Below, piece after piece: positions 17,076 through 25,615 of a stretch of 64,000 nt of DNA. Numbering within the stretch: position 1 is the first letter of the stretch; each line of letters begins with the position of its first letter. The stretch lies in NCBI RefSeq assembly GCF_017948455.1, contig NZ_JAFFSU010000011.1:186001-250000 (forward strand), written 5' to 3'. A program made the translations under genes and the position numbers. Below the pieces are notes generated by a model. It saw nothing but the letters and a program-made list of their open reading frames with translations, was not told the DNA's origin and did no database searches. This DNA comes from Streptomyces sp. GESEQ-4. Lineage in GTDB: Bacteria > Actinomycetota > Actinomycetes > Streptomycetales > Streptomycetaceae.

Positions 17076-18599
17076 ATGCGCTGCTGCCTCTCCGCTCCTC
17101 TGACGGTCCTGGCCGCCCTCCCCAGCCCCTGCGACATCATGCGCTCCGGCGCACTGCTGGCGCCCGCTCTGCCCGCTCTGCTGCGCGGCGCCCTCGCGCG
17201 CGCCCAGCGAGCACGCCACGCCTTCCCCCACCACCCCGACGCTCTGGCCGCCGTACACCTCGAACTGGTCACCCTCACCGAGGACCGCGCGATCATCACC
17301 TGGTTCACCGGCGTCCCCGGCACCGACGACGGCTGGGGCCACATGCTGCCCGCCTTCACCGAGGGCGAGGTCGTCTACGGCACGCACCCCGGCCGCCTGA
17401 CCCGCACCGCGTCCGAAGGCCGCCTGACCGCGCACCACCAGGTCGAGATCATCGGCCTGGAACCGGGCCAGACGTACTACTACCAGGCCCGCTCCCGCGG
17501 TACGGCCGCCACACCCACGCCCCTGCACCTCGTGCGCGGCAACGCGGTCGGCACCAATCTGCACGGCATCGGCTCGCGCGGCGGACCGTACTCCTTCACC
17601 ACGCCCCAGCCGCCGCCCGGCCGCCACCTGATGTCCATCGCCCTCTGCAACGACCTGCACCTCGGCGAGACCACCGCCGGCCGGGTGGCCGGAATGCCGA
17701 TGCTGCGCGGCATCTCGCAGCAGCCCGGGCTCGCGCCGTATCCGGAGATCATGGGCCGGGCCCTGGTCGAGGAGGCGCGGCGGCGCGGCGCGGACGTGCT
17801 GCTGGCCGCCGGGGACATCTCGGCGGGCGGGGCGCCGCGGGACCTGGCCGAGGCGAGACAGATCCTGGACGGTTTCGGCGTCCACGGGCGGGACTACTTC
17901 GTCGTACGCGGAAACCACGACCGCCCCGGCCCCTCCGGAGACACCTTCCGCGACGGCTTCCTGGGCGGCACGGGACCCGGCTACCTCGCCCACGACCTGG
18001 GCGGACTGCGGCTGATCGGGCTCGACACCTACGAGAAGAAGGGCAACGGCGGCGACGCGGGCGGGCTCGGCGACGAGCAGCTGTCGTGGTTCCGGGCGCG
18101 GCTGCGGGAGCAGCGGGAGCAGCCCACGCTCGTCTTCGGCCATCACCCGCTGACCGTGCGGGACTCGGTCTTCCCGATGGGTCGCGGCCAGCGCCTCGAC
18201 CGCCGCCAGGCTCGCGCGATCGTCGACGCGTACGCCGCCTCGCCGGGCGTCTTCCTCCACCACGCGGGCCACACCCACCGCAACAAGCGCACGGTCCTGA
18301 TGCGCGCCCCGCACGTCACCCAGCAGGAAGTCAGCGCCGTCAAGGACTACCCCGGCGGCTTCTCCCTCCTCCGCATCCACACAGGCGGCTACGCCCTCAA
18401 CTACTACAAATGCGGCACCGACCCGGCCCGCGAGTGGAGCGAACGCAGCCGCCGCGTCGCCGGCGGCCTCTGGCCCCACCACGCCCTCGGCCGCTCCCCC
18501 GCCGACCGCAACAGCGTGCGCGCGCATGACCTGTCCGGGATCACCGTCCCGCGCCAGCGCACCGTTTCGGGGGCTTTGCCGGGGGCGGCGGGGGTGTAG
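17076..18599 (+). CDS. Metallophosphoesterase with fibronectin-like N-terminal domain (purple acid phosphatase-like)
   Basis: The protein (up to 507 residues) has an N-terminal purple-acid-phosphatase-type beta domain (about residues 60-185: EDRAIITWFTG, GLEPGQTYYYQA) and a calcineurin-like phosphoesterase domain. The five metal motifs are DLHLGE, GDI, GNHD, GHHP and GHTHRN. No clear signal peptide is seen, but residues 1-40 are hydrophobic and Arg-rich, so export is uncertain. The start is ambiguous: ATG 17,076 or ATG 17,139 (MRSGALLAPAL), neither with a strong ribosome-binding site. Tandem repeats follow the stop codon. Confidence 0.82.
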   Translation: MRCCLSAPLTVLAALPSPCDIMRSGALLAPALPALLRGALARAQRARHAFPHHPDALAAVHLELVTLTEDRAIITWFTGVPGTDDGWGHMLPAFTEGEVVYGTHPGRLTRTASEGRLTAHHQVEIIGLEPGQTYYYQARSRGTAATPTPLHLVRGNAVGTNLHGIGSRGGPYSFTTPQPPPGRHLMSIALCNDLHLGETTAGRVAGMPMLRGISQQPGLAPYPEIMGRALVEEARRRGADVLLAAGDISAGGAPRDLAEARQILDGFGVHGRDYFVVRGNHDRPGPSGDTFRDGFLGGTGPGYLAHDLGGLRLIGLDTYEKKGNGGDAGGLGDEQLSWFRARLREQREQPTLVFGHHPLTVRDSVFPMGRGQRLDRRQARAIVDAYAASPGVFLHHAGHTHRNKRTVLMRAPHVTQQEVSAVKDYPGGFSLLRIHTGGYALNYYKCGTDPAREWSERSRRVAGGLWPHHALGRSPADRNSVRAHDLSGITVPRQRTVSGALPGAAGV

Positions 18600-18666
18600 C
18601 TGTGAGGCCTTGCGAGCTGTGAGGCCTCGCGCGCCTGTGAAGCATCACGAGCTGTGAGGCCTCACG
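18598..18666. repeat. Four tandem 17-18-bp repeats ending in a palindrome
   Basis: Copies of AGCTGTGAGGCCT plus four or five variable bases lie at 18,598-18,614, 18,615-18,631, 18,632-18,649 (degenerate) and 18,650-18,666. The last copy contains the perfect palindrome GTGAGGCCTCAC. The array lies between the phosphoesterase stop and the eamA stop, so it may act as a bidirectional terminator. Confidence 0.6.
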
Positions 18667-18672
18667 CCGGTC

Positions 18673-18792
18673 TCACCCCGCATGCAGCATCAACCCGATC
18701 CCCACGACCAGCACCCCCGCCGCCACGATCCGGGACACCCCGAACCGCTCCTTGAAGAACACCGCTCCGATGGCCGCGCCGACGATGATCGA
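18673..18792 (-). pseudogene. EamA-family transporter, 3' fragment cut off by the integrated element
   Basis: The minus strand encodes SIIVGAAIGAVFFKERFGVS and then a final helix ending VGIGLMLHAG and a stop. This is the last 40 residues of a drug/metabolite (EamA) transporter. The N-terminal 240 residues lie 16.7 kb away at 35,450-36,175 in the same orientation. Joining the halves at the GA/TC core restores RESSIIVGA in frame, matching the conserved RE[ST]SI motif of the family. Translation of this fragment alone is not expected. Confidence 0.88.
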
Positions 18793-18815
18793 TGTCATAC
18801 CCGGCTCATACAGTG
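18776..18815. other. attL, left junction of the integrated element
   Basis: Host sequence (the eamA 3' part) is intact up to the core GA at 18,791-18,792, and element sequence starts at 18,793. Comparison with the right junction gives a reconstructed attB of GATGATC-GA-CGATTCCCG and an attP of CTTGACT-GA-TGTCATACC. The 2-bp core is what large serine integrases exchange. The integrase gene starts 30 bp inside. Confidence 0.8.
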
Positions 18816-18821
18816 TTTGTC

Positions 18822-20270
18822 ATGAGCCGATCGAAGTTACCCAAGACCGCCATCACCCCCGGCGAGCCCGCAGCGATCTACTGCCGGATCTCTCACACCA
18901 AGGACGAGGATCAGACCGGCGTCGACCGCCAGGAGCGCATGTGCCGGGAGATCGCCGAACGGCTTCAGCTTCGCGTCGAGCCGACCCATGTCTACGTGGA
19001 CAACAACCGTTCGGCGTGGCAGCGCAACCGGAAGCGGCCGGGGTGGGAGGAAATGCTGAAGGCGATGGGGGACGGCGAGATCCGGCACGTCATCGTCTAC
19101 CACCCCGACCGCCTCATGAGACAGCCCAGGGACCTGGAAGAGCTGCTCTCCATAGCCGACGACAAGCGCATCCTGCTGCACGGCGAGGCGAACCGGCGTG
19201 ACCTGTCGGACCCCGACGACCGATTCATCCTCCGCATCGAGGTGGCCCACGCCTGCCGCTCCTCCGATGACACGTCGCGCCGCCTCAAGGACGCTCTCAA
19301 AGACAAGGCCCGCGAAGGCAAACCGCACGTGGGCAACCGTCCGTACGGCTACACCCGCGACGGCCGCGCGATCGTCGAAGAGGAAGCGGAGATCGTCCGC
19401 GAGGTCTACCGCCGCTACTTGGACGGAGAGTCACCGAACCGAATAGCGCAGGACCTTGCAGCGCGCGGCATCCCCACGTCGAAGGGCAAGGCGTGGAACC
19501 CCGAAAACGTTCGCCATCTACTCTCATCCCACTTCGTGGCCGGGTTGCGCTTCCACCTGGGCGAAGAAGTGGCCGTAGGGACTTGGCCCGCCATCATCGA
19601 CCGTGGACAGTGGGACGAGGTACAGCGGCTCAAGGAATACCGCGCCCAGCAGCACCAGGACACGAAGAATCGGCCGATCCGGAACTACCTCCTGCGCGGG
19701 GTCGTCACCTGCGCGTGCGGAGCGCGCATGAGCGGATCGAACAGCGTCCGGTACGCCTACTACCGGTGCACCCGCGCCGACAACACCGACCAGCAGAAGT
19801 GCAACCGTTCCGTCTCGGCCGAACCGCTGGAGGCATTCGTTCGGGACGTGGCGATCAAGGTGCTGACCAAGCTGGACACCTCGGGCTACGAGCCCGCCAC
19901 GACCACGCGTCCCGAGGTCGACGTACTCGCGGATGACAAGGACCGGGCGAAGCTGGAGGAGCTGAAACAGCTCTGGCTCAACGATGACGACTTCACGACA
20001 GCCGACTTCCAATCCATGCGTGCGCCCATCCTCAAACGGATGAAGGAGCGGCAGCGGAAGACCATCAAACGTCCGATCGCCGTCCTGGACGGGATCGCCG
20101 GACCGGACGCCGAGGCCAACTGGAAGAGGCTGGAGAAGGAGGAGGACTACGCGCGCATGAACGCGATCTATCGGTTCCTGTTCGCCGCGGTGGTCGTCCG
20201 TCCGCCGACGAGGTTGGGCAGGGGGTTCGACACTGATCGGGTGGACATCAAGCCGAACCCGCTGGACTAA
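18822..20270 (+). CDS. int: Large serine recombinase (site-specific integrase)
   Basis: This 482-residue integrase cuts and rejoins attP and attB. The N-terminal resolvase domain has the nucleophile in YCRIS (Ser24) and the arginine motif HPDRLMRQPRDLEEL. A recombinase domain follows (GNRPYGYTRDGRAIVEEEAE... to about residue 235), then a zinc ribbon (CACGARMSG...YYRCTR...CNRSV) and a charged C-terminal region. I chose the ATG at 18,822. The gene lies next to attL, as is usual for these enzymes, and is followed by a strong bidirectional terminator. The reverse (excision) reaction would need a directionality factor that I could not identify. Confidence 0.95.
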   Translation: MSRSKLPKTAITPGEPAAIYCRISHTKDEDQTGVDRQERMCREIAERLQLRVEPTHVYVDNNRSAWQRNRKRPGWEEMLKAMGDGEIRHVIVYHPDRLMRQPRDLEELLSIADDKRILLHGEANRRDLSDPDDRFILRIEVAHACRSSDDTSRRLKDALKDKAREGKPHVGNRPYGYTRDGRAIVEEEAEIVREVYRRYLDGESPNRIAQDLAARGIPTSKGKAWNPENVRHLLSSHFVAGLRFHLGEEVAVGTWPAIIDRGQWDEVQRLKEYRAQQHQDTKNRPIRNYLLRGVVTCACGARMSGSNSVRYAYYRCTRADNTDQQKCNRSVSAEPLEAFVRDVAIKVLTKLDTSGYEPATTTRPEVDVLADDKDRAKLEELKQLWLNDDDFTTADFQSMRAPILKRMKERQRKTIKRPIAVLDGIAGPDAEANWKRLEKEEDYARMNAIYRFLFAAVVVRPPTRLGRGFDTDRVDIKPNPLD

Positions 20271-20309
20271 TCGGCTCCCCGTAGCCGCTAGTCACCCAAG
20301 CGTTCAAGA

Positions 20310-20342
20310 GGGAGGCCCTCACCGTGATGGTGAGGGCCTCCC
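20310..20342. terminator. Bidirectional terminator between int and the small membrane gene
   Basis: A perfect 14-bp stem (GGGAGGCCCTCACC / GGTGAGGGCCTCCC) with loop GTGAT lies between two convergent genes, 39 bases after the integrase stop and 4 bases beyond the stop of the opposing gene. Confidence 0.85.
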
Positions 20343-20345
20343 GGG

Positions 20346-20561
20346 TTAGACAGCCTCGGTCTCGTCACCTCGCTGCGAGCCTGGCTTAGTTGGTGGCCTA
20401 TCGGCCTTGTTCTTCAGTTCCTCACGAACCTTGCGGAATGCACGAATGACGCGGATCAGGTCCGTGCTGAGACTGACCAACTGACCGCAGACGTACCGGA
20501 GGACCAGAAAGGCACCACCTACGAGGACGGTGATCGCCGAAACCCAGCCCACGGTGACCAT
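20346..20561 (-). CDS. Small membrane protein, function unknown
   Basis: A 71-residue protein with one strong membrane segment (WVSAITVLVGGAFLVLRYV) and a positively charged, Lys/Arg-rich C-terminal tail ending GDETEAV. The ATG lies at the end of a short inverted repeat (TGGAGA-ctcac-TCTCCA), and the only purine-rich stretch upstream is part of that repeat. Small membrane genes at this place, between rep and int, are common in AICEs, but no function can be assigned. Confidence 0.6.
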   Translation of the reverse strand: MVTVGWVSAITVLVGGAFLVLRYVCGQLVSLSTDLIRVIRAFRKVREELKNKADRPPTKPGSQRGDETEAV

Positions 20562-20970
20562 GGAGACTCACTCTCCACCCCGGCGGCTGTCAGCCAATGG
20601 CCGACGATCAAGCCGCCCCGAGACTCCGCTACCGGAGCCCGTCCTTCACAGGGATATGACTATGCGCAAAGGGGCACAGAGCGGGATGGGCCTGGCGCAA
20701 CAAGCTAGCTTGCTCACAGCGCTCCCCTCGTCAAGAGTGTTACCGATCTTCACTCGTGTGGGCTAATGCAAGCCAAGGTAGAACTCAGTTGCGCTTCTTG
20801 TCCAATACGGCTTGGCAACAAGGGCGTTGAGGATGAGGAAGATGCCTACCCCTTCCGATCCGGGCCGAGGAGCCGCGCGAGTCGCGCAGCGCTCTTCGGC
20901 CCTATCCGCGTGGGGAACTTGGCCGCTTGCCGCTCGACGGCCCGAGTCCACTGCTCGCTGTGGCGTCTCG
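20562..20970. other. Non-coding stretch between rep and the small membrane gene
   Basis: No convincing gene is seen in these 409 bases. Base composition is less GC-rich than the flanks and short dyads are present (TGGAGA/TCTCCA at 20,560-20,575; AAGCTAGCTT near 20,703). The position downstream of an HUH initiator gene makes it one possible place for the double-strand replication origin, but no nick-site consensus was recognised. Confidence 0.35.
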
Positions 20971-22445
20971 TCACCGGGGCGCCTCACGTTCTGCGCGGGC
21001 GGTCTCGCGGTTCGTGGCGAGGTCTTCGGCGATTCCCGCCGCGATGAGGGCGGCGCCGGGGGTGTGGCCGGAGCCGACGTAGCGCCAGTGCCGATCGGTG
21101 ACCGTGTCGGGGGTGTCGGCGTGGCCGAGGTGGTGGGCGCGTTCGGCGCGGAGTGCTGCGTATGTCGTCGAGTAGGCACGCGATTTGGTGAGGATGTGGC
21201 CCCGGTAGCCGAGTGTGTGGGTCCAGGTGCGCAGGTTCAGCGGTTCGTACTCCGGCAGACCGCCGAGACGCCAGCAGGTACGCATGAGGTTGCGCACGTG
21301 TTCGCTCACGGGCGCGGCGTCGATGTCGTGCCAGGTCGTGAGCCGGTAGTCGGTGCCGGCGCCGGTCTCGCTGGCGCCTTTGGTGACGTACTTGGCCACG
21401 TACGCAGCCACCGCATCGTCGTCCGGTCCGTCACCGCCAGTGCGCAGGGGGCGGGCGTCGAGCTGGGTGCCCCAGCGGAGGGCGAGTTCACCGACGGCCG
21501 GGCTGTAGGTCGTGTGGACCAAGACCCGCCGGGCGGACGCGCGGGCAGCGTCGGCCAGGCGCTCGACGGTGCCCCAGGCCGGGGGGTCGTCGTCTGGCCC
21601 TGCGGGACCGTCGAGGCGGATCACTGCGTGCACGTGGACGGCGGCGCGCCTCTGGTATTCGGCGACGCGGGCGAAGGACAGCCGCGCGTGCTGGCCGAAG
21701 CGGGACTGTACGAGGCCTGCGGAGGTGGCGAGTTGGCGCCGGAAGCCGATGACGAACCGGTCCCACAGCTTGCCTGCGTGTGCGTGCCAGAGCGCATGGG
21801 CCGGGTAGTCGTAGCAGTCGGCGCAGAGGGGTTGGCCGATGACGGGCGCGTCCGGGGCGTGGATGGCGCCGCAGCCGAGGGGACAGCCGTGTTCGCATGT
21901 ATCGCCATCCCGCCGGGGGCGGCAGCGGTCCCCAGCACTGTGGACCGGCCCGAAGGACGGCGCGGTCAGCGTGACGAACAGCCGGGGACGTTGGCGGACG
22001 GTGGTGGGGACGTTCTTGCCGCCGGTCAGGCCCGCACGCACCAGGTGGAAGGTGTCTCCGGCGTGGAGGCGGGAGCAGGCAGGGCAGATGGTTGCGCGTC
22101 GGTTGCGGCAGCGGACGGAGAGGCGTTCGCCCGGTTCGTCGCGGGTGTCGTAGTGACGGATGATCTCGCCGGTTGTGCCGTCCAGGGTGGTGGTCGAGCC
22201 GGACAGGTGGACGGGGTGGGCGCAGCCGCCGGTTGCGGCGATCTGCTCCAGCCAGCGGGGGAACTTCGGGTCTTGGGCGATGCGGAGGGCGTCGCGGTCT
22301 GTTTCGGAGAGCTGACGCAGGCGCGCCGCGCGGTCGAGGGCGGCGCGCCTGTCAGCCGGAGTGAACTCCGGGGTGATGGTGGTGACCTTCCGGGGTGGGC
22401 CGCCGCAGCGGCACGGTGGATGGGTGGTGGCGCGGTGTCGGTCAT
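20971..22445 (-). CDS. Rolling-circle replication initiator, RepSA-like, with an apparent frameshift near the start
   Basis: RepSA-type proteins start rolling-circle replication of excised AICEs. The frame from 22,041 down encodes 356 residues with the HUH motif in VHVHAVIRLD and the catalytic tyrosine region YVAKYVTKG. The same frame continues upstream, with no ATG, GTG or TTG, through a conserved zinc-finger region (CRNRRATICPACSRLHAGD), WLEQIAATGGCAHP and HPPCRCGGPPRKV. The only ATG with a good site (22,445, after AAAGGAG) reads MTDTAPPPIH in another frame. A one-base shift within the first codons would join the two. Either the gene is damaged or there is a sequence error in the C/A-rich run; function is therefore uncertain. 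Confidence 0.75.
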
Positions 22446-22483
22446 GGGGATCGCTCCTTTGCGTGGTCGGGGCGGGGTGAAGG

Positions 22484-22597
22484 TCAGCGGATGGTTCCGG
22501 TGCCCCGGCAGACGCGGCAGCGCCGCAGCCGTCCGGTCCACGTCCTACGGGCTCCGTCGCCCTTGCAGTGGGGGCACCTCACGCGAGGCATGGGCAT
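22484..22597 (-). CDS. Small zinc-knuckle protein
   Basis: A 37-residue protein (MPMPRVRCPHCKGDGARRTW..., ending CRVCRGTGTIR) with two CxxCxG motifs like half of a DnaJ zinc finger. The ATG at 22,597 follows AAGGGA with proper spacing. Small proteins of this kind occur between spd and rep genes in many AICEs. Function unknown, and too short for most gene callers. Confidence 0.6.
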   Translation of the reverse strand: MPMPRVRCPHCKGDGARRTWTGRLRRCRVCRGTGTIR

Positions 22598-22614
22598 GGT
22601 TCGGTCCCTTCTGC

Positions 22615-22812
22615 TCAGGTGTGGGAGAAGCCGCTGATGACCCAGGTCACGAGCCCGTGGACGGTGAAGACCACGGGGGTATGGCCGAGGTAGACGCCGA
22701 AGAGGCCGACGCAGACCGCTTCCCAGGCGCGCACATCGCGGGAGCGGACGAGGAGAACGGTGATGATCCCGAAGATCACCGCGAACGTGAACGCCGTACC
22801 TTCGCTGATCAC
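22615..22812 (-). CDS. Small two-helix membrane protein, Spd-like
   Basis: The 65-residue product has two hydrophobic segments (FTFAVIFGIITVLLV and AVCVGLFGVYLGHTPVVFTV). Its GTG overlaps the stop codon of traB (GTGA), so it is co-translated with the transfer gene. By position and size it resembles the Spd (spread) proteins that help plasmid DNA move along recipient hyphae in Streptomyces. The assignment is by context. Confidence 0.65.
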   Translation of the reverse strand: MISEGTAFTFAVIFGIITVLLVRSRDVRAWEAVCVGLFGVYLGHTPVVFTVHGLVTWVISGFSHT

Positions 22813-24116
22813 TTGTCGTCTCCTTCCAGTGCCGCAAGGGCACGGTCCACGGCGGGCAGTTGCGGAGTCATGCCGGAGTACTTACGGGCGGTGGCCACGG
22901 CCTCATCCGTCGGCGTCAGATGGGAACGGGCACGGCTCCAGCCGCCGTCCGGACCGGTGCAGACAGCCACGCCCCGTTCCTCTGCTGTGATCGACTGGGC
23001 GACAGCCACGGCGTCCTTGTTCAGGTCGCCCAAGGTCATCTCGGCCGTACCGGGATCGTTGACCCGATGGCAGATCCGACCGCCCAACTGAGCGCGCAGG
23101 GCGGTGACGCCGGGCCCGAGGTCCGAGCCGACCCGCTGTCCGGCGACGACCAGGTGCAGCCCGAGCGCGGCCCCGAGTTGGGCGAGACGAAGCAGCAGTG
23201 TGGAGCACTGCTCTGCCTCTGCTTTGCTCTCCCGCGTGCCGTCGGACAGGTACAGTTCCGCGATCTCGTCGATGATCACGACGACGGGTATCGGCCGCAG
23301 CTTGTCCGGCAGCTCCCAGATCGAGCGGACCCCCGCCGAGCGACACGCACTCATCCGGTCCTGCATGTCGACGACGAGCGCCGACAGGACGGCGACCGCT
23401 TCTCGTCGGCAGGTCGCCAGCGCGCTCAACCGCCCGGCGAACAGGCCCAGTTCCATGCCGCCCTTGCAGTCAACGCCGACCAAGGCGACCGGTTGCGGCG
23501 CAAGCTGGGTGATCAGCCGGGCCAGCAGGGTGGACTTGCCCGAGCGGGTGGCCCCGGCGATGAGCCAGTGCGGCACCAGCCGCAGGTTGATCACCCAGGC
23601 GCCCCCGGTCTCCAGTGCGCCGATGAGCGCCGACAGCAGCTCGGTGGGAGCCGTGGCTAAGCCGGGCCGCTCAAGCGGATCACTGCCCGTGGCCGTCAGC
23701 AGCACGAGGCCACGTTCGGGCGAGGTGACCCGCACGGCGTGGACCCTCCACGCGTGGGCGAGCGCGTCCGCCGCCTTCATGTACGTCGACGGGGTCTGCC
23801 CGGCGTGCAGGCGCACGGTCACGGTCAGGCCCAGGCGAGTGGCGCGCGGGAACGAGGCGCGCGGTGCCACCGGCCGCACCGGATCGCCCTTGACGACCAG
23901 GTCGCCGAGCAGCCCGCGCGGCGGGCGGCGGGACACCGACAGGTCGTTGAGCATGGCGACCTTGCGCCAGGTGAACAGCACCCGCCACGCGGTGACCGGG
24001 TAGCCGGCGAGGTACCAGTGCCAGGCAGGACGGTGCCTGCGCAGCAGGTCACCGACGATGAGCACCCACGCCAGCACTGCGAGCCCGAACGCGAAGATGA
24101 TCGGTCCGGTCGTCAT
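22809..24116 (-). CDS. traB: FtsK/SpoIIIE-type conjugative DNA translocase (TraB/TraSA)
   Basis: This 435-residue ATPase moves double-stranded plasmid DNA between mycelia, the single-protein conjugation route of Streptomyces elements. It has an N-terminal membrane helix (IIFAFGLAVLAWVLIVG), Walker A GATRSGKST at about residue 195, Walker B VVVIIDEIAEL, and a conserved LHLVVAGQRVGSDLGPG stretch. The C-terminal end lacks an obvious gamma domain, but has a winged-helix-like tail. Its ATG overlaps the upstream regulator stop (ATGA) and its stop overlaps the Spd-like gene. Confidence 0.9.
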   Translation of the reverse strand: MTTGPIIFAFGLAVLAWVLIVGDLLRRHRPAWHWYLAGYPVTAWRVLFTWRKVAMLNDLSVSRRPPRGLLGDLVVKGDPVRPVAPRASFPRATRLGLTVTVRLHAGQTPSTYMKAADALAHAWRVHAVRVTSPERGLVLLTATGSDPLERPGLATAPTELLSALIGALETGGAWVINLRLVPHWLIAGATRSGKSTLLARLITQLAPQPVALVGVDCKGGMELGLFAGRLSALATCRREAVAVLSALVVDMQDRMSACRSAGVRSIWELPDKLRPIPVVVIIDEIAELYLSDGTRESKAEAEQCSTLLLRLAQLGAALGLHLVVAGQRVGSDLGPGVTALRAQLGGRICHRVNDPGTAEMTLGDLNKDAVAVAQSITAEERGVAVCTGPDGGWSRARSHLTPTDEAVATARKYSGMTPQLPAVDRALAALEGDDK

Positions 24117-24460
24117 GCGTCACCGCCCTTGGCGCGTGCGGGAGTTCCCTGCACGGGGGTGATGGCGTCGGCGCGGAAGCTGAGGCCGTGCCGGTCGCCC
24201 ATCTGCCAGGCGAAGGCGGTCAGCCCGGTGACCTTGACGATCTGCCCTTCCTCGATGCCTGTCGGCTGACCGCTGACGGCGATCTCGATGACGGAGATAC
24301 GCCGCCCGTCCTGCCGCACGGTGACGGCCACGGTGTAGACCGGGTTGCCGTCCCGGTCCCTCTTCACCTCCTGTGTCTCGGGGTTGGTGAGCTTTGCTTC
24401 GGGCGCGATGGCGCACCGCAGTACGCCGAGTCGCGCCGTGTCCACGGGTATGGACTGCAT
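24113..24460 (-). CDS. SCO3933/Pra-like element regulatory protein
   Basis: The 115-residue product begins MQSIPVDTARLGVLRCAIAP, the typical opening of the SCO3933 family found in nearly every AICE. In pSAM2 the corresponding gene, pra, activates replication, integration and excision. Conserved parts here include DGNPVYTVAVTV and GQIVKVTGLTAFAWQMGDRHGLSFRADAI. It is the first gene of the pra-traB-spd-rep operon and diverges from the GntR gene across a region with repeated operator-like boxes. Confidence 0.82.
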   Translation of the reverse strand: MQSIPVDTARLGVLRCAIAPEAKLTNPETQEVKRDRDGNPVYTVAVTVRQDGRRISVIEIAVSGQPTGIEEGQIVKVTGLTAFAWQMGDRHGLSFRADAITPVQGTPARAKGGDA

Positions 24461-24496
24461 TTCGTTGGCCTCCCTGGCCAGTCAGGACGCCAGTCA

Positions 24497-24582
24497 TATG
24501 CTGACGTCACTTGTCCTTACGAGTGATGACTATGAAGTTCTGTACGGCGAGTCCGCAACTACTTATGCTGACGAGTGATGTC
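24497..24582. promoter_or_regulatory. Repeated operator-like boxes between pra-like and korSA-like genes
   Basis: TATGCTGACG occurs at 24,497-24,506 and 24,564-24,573. ACGAGTGATG followed by AC or TC occurs at 24,519-24,530 and 24,571-24,582. The second pair is fused into TATGCTGACGAGTGATGTC, which contains GAC-N6-GTC. In pSAM2 the GntR protein KorSA represses pra and itself from this region, so these are its probable binding sites here. Confidence 0.5.
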
Positions 24583-24624
24583 GCGCGTGCGACGTGCCTA
24601 CGACCTCAACCCGGAGATGCCGCC

Positions 24625-25404
24625 ATGTCGGAGATCCAGCGCCCCGGAGCCCTGTACCAGCAGGTGGCCGCCGCCATCCGCGAAGCGATCCTCTCGGGCG
24701 AGTTCGCGCCCGACTCTCTGCTGCCGTCCGAGGCTCAGCTGATGGCCCGCTACGGCGTCTCCCGTCCCACCGTCCGTAACGCCATCGCGGCTCTGCGGGC
24801 GGAGGGGCTGATCGATGTCCGGCACGGCAAGGGCAGCTTCGTCCGCTCCGACGGACAGCCCTCCCTGACCCTGGACCGCTGTATCAGCCGCGCATCGGAC
24901 GGCCGGTTCGCCATGCCCGACGGCGACGTCTGGGACGAGGCCGAGGAACCGAGCACCTACCGCACGCACACCACCAAGGCGACCGGCCGACTGCTCGAAC
25001 TCGGCGAAGAAGAGGCCCTGTTCGGCTGTGACCGACTCCTTGTCGATGCCGCCACGGGCACCCGCGCGATGCACCGCACCCTGATCCCCTTCGAAGTATC
25101 CGAGGGCATCCCCCCGCTGGCCGACGAACCGTGCAAGCGCCCCGCAGCGATCTACTCGCTGCTCAGCCAGGACGGCCACAAGCTGTGGTGGTCCGAGACG
25201 GTCCGCGCCCGCATGCCGTTGCCGGACGAGCGCACCACGCTCCGCCTCCCGGACGCGACCCCGATCCTGCACCTGGCCCGCATCGCGCACGGAACCGACG
25301 ACCGCCCCCTGATCCTCGAAGAGCTGCGCGTCGGCGCGGACCGTGCCGAACTCGCCTACCGGATCACCGCCGACAAGCAGCCCGCACGACGCACCCGAGC
25401 CTGA
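24625..25404 (+). CDS. GntR/HutC-family repressor (KorSA-like)
   Basis: A 259-residue regulator with an N-terminal winged helix (ALYQQVAAAIREAILSGEFAPD, LPSEAQLMARYGVSRPTVRNAI, RHGKGSFV) and a UTRA ligand-binding domain from about residue 90. I chose the ATG at 24,625 after GGAG. A longer frame to 24,511 runs through the operator boxes. By analogy with KorSA it keeps transfer and excision silent. A GC hairpin at 25,447-25,465 lies 43 bases after the stop as its terminator. Confidence 0.85.
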   Translation: MSEIQRPGALYQQVAAAIREAILSGEFAPDSLLPSEAQLMARYGVSRPTVRNAIAALRAEGLIDVRHGKGSFVRSDGQPSLTLDRCISRASDGRFAMPDGDVWDEAEEPSTYRTHTTKATGRLLELGEEEALFGCDRLLVDAATGTRAMHRTLIPFEVSEGIPPLADEPCKRPAAIYSLLSQDGHKLWWSETVRARMPLPDERTTLRLPDATPILHLARIAHGTDDRPLILEELRVGADRAELAYRITADKQPARRTRA

Positions 25405-25446
25405 GCGCCAACGGCCATCGGTCGAAACCGCCTTCACTTCCTCAAG

Positions 25447-25465
25447 GGCGCGCCTGCGGCGCGCC
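25447..25465 (+). terminator. GC-rich hairpin after the GntR gene
   Basis: GGCGCGCC-tgc-GGCGCGCC, a perfect 8-bp stem, lies 43 bases after the stop codon of the GntR gene. No T-tract follows, as is common in Streptomyces. Confidence 0.55.
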
Positions 25466-25615
25466 GGGTCGCCCGGCCGCCCCGGCCGGGCGTGCGGCGT
25501 GGCCGCCGGTCCCGTCCGGTCGGCCAGCGCCCCACACCGCAGCACGCCGGAGGAGTCGAAGCGTCGACCGGCCGTCGCAGGCCGGGGCGCGGTGGGCTGG
25601 GGGTCGACGGCCTCC

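Noticed and set aside
16905..18527. Long minus-strand open frame opposite the metallophosphoesterase gene
   Set aside because: Its translation is low-complexity Ala/Gly/Val/Asp/Arg sequence with no motif, while the plus strand has all five metallophosphoesterase motifs. It is a codon-bias shadow.
20812..23091. 759-codon plus-strand frame across rep and the small genes
   Set aside because: It is antisense to the HUH Rep and TraB operon, which have clear motifs. The translated product resembles no family.
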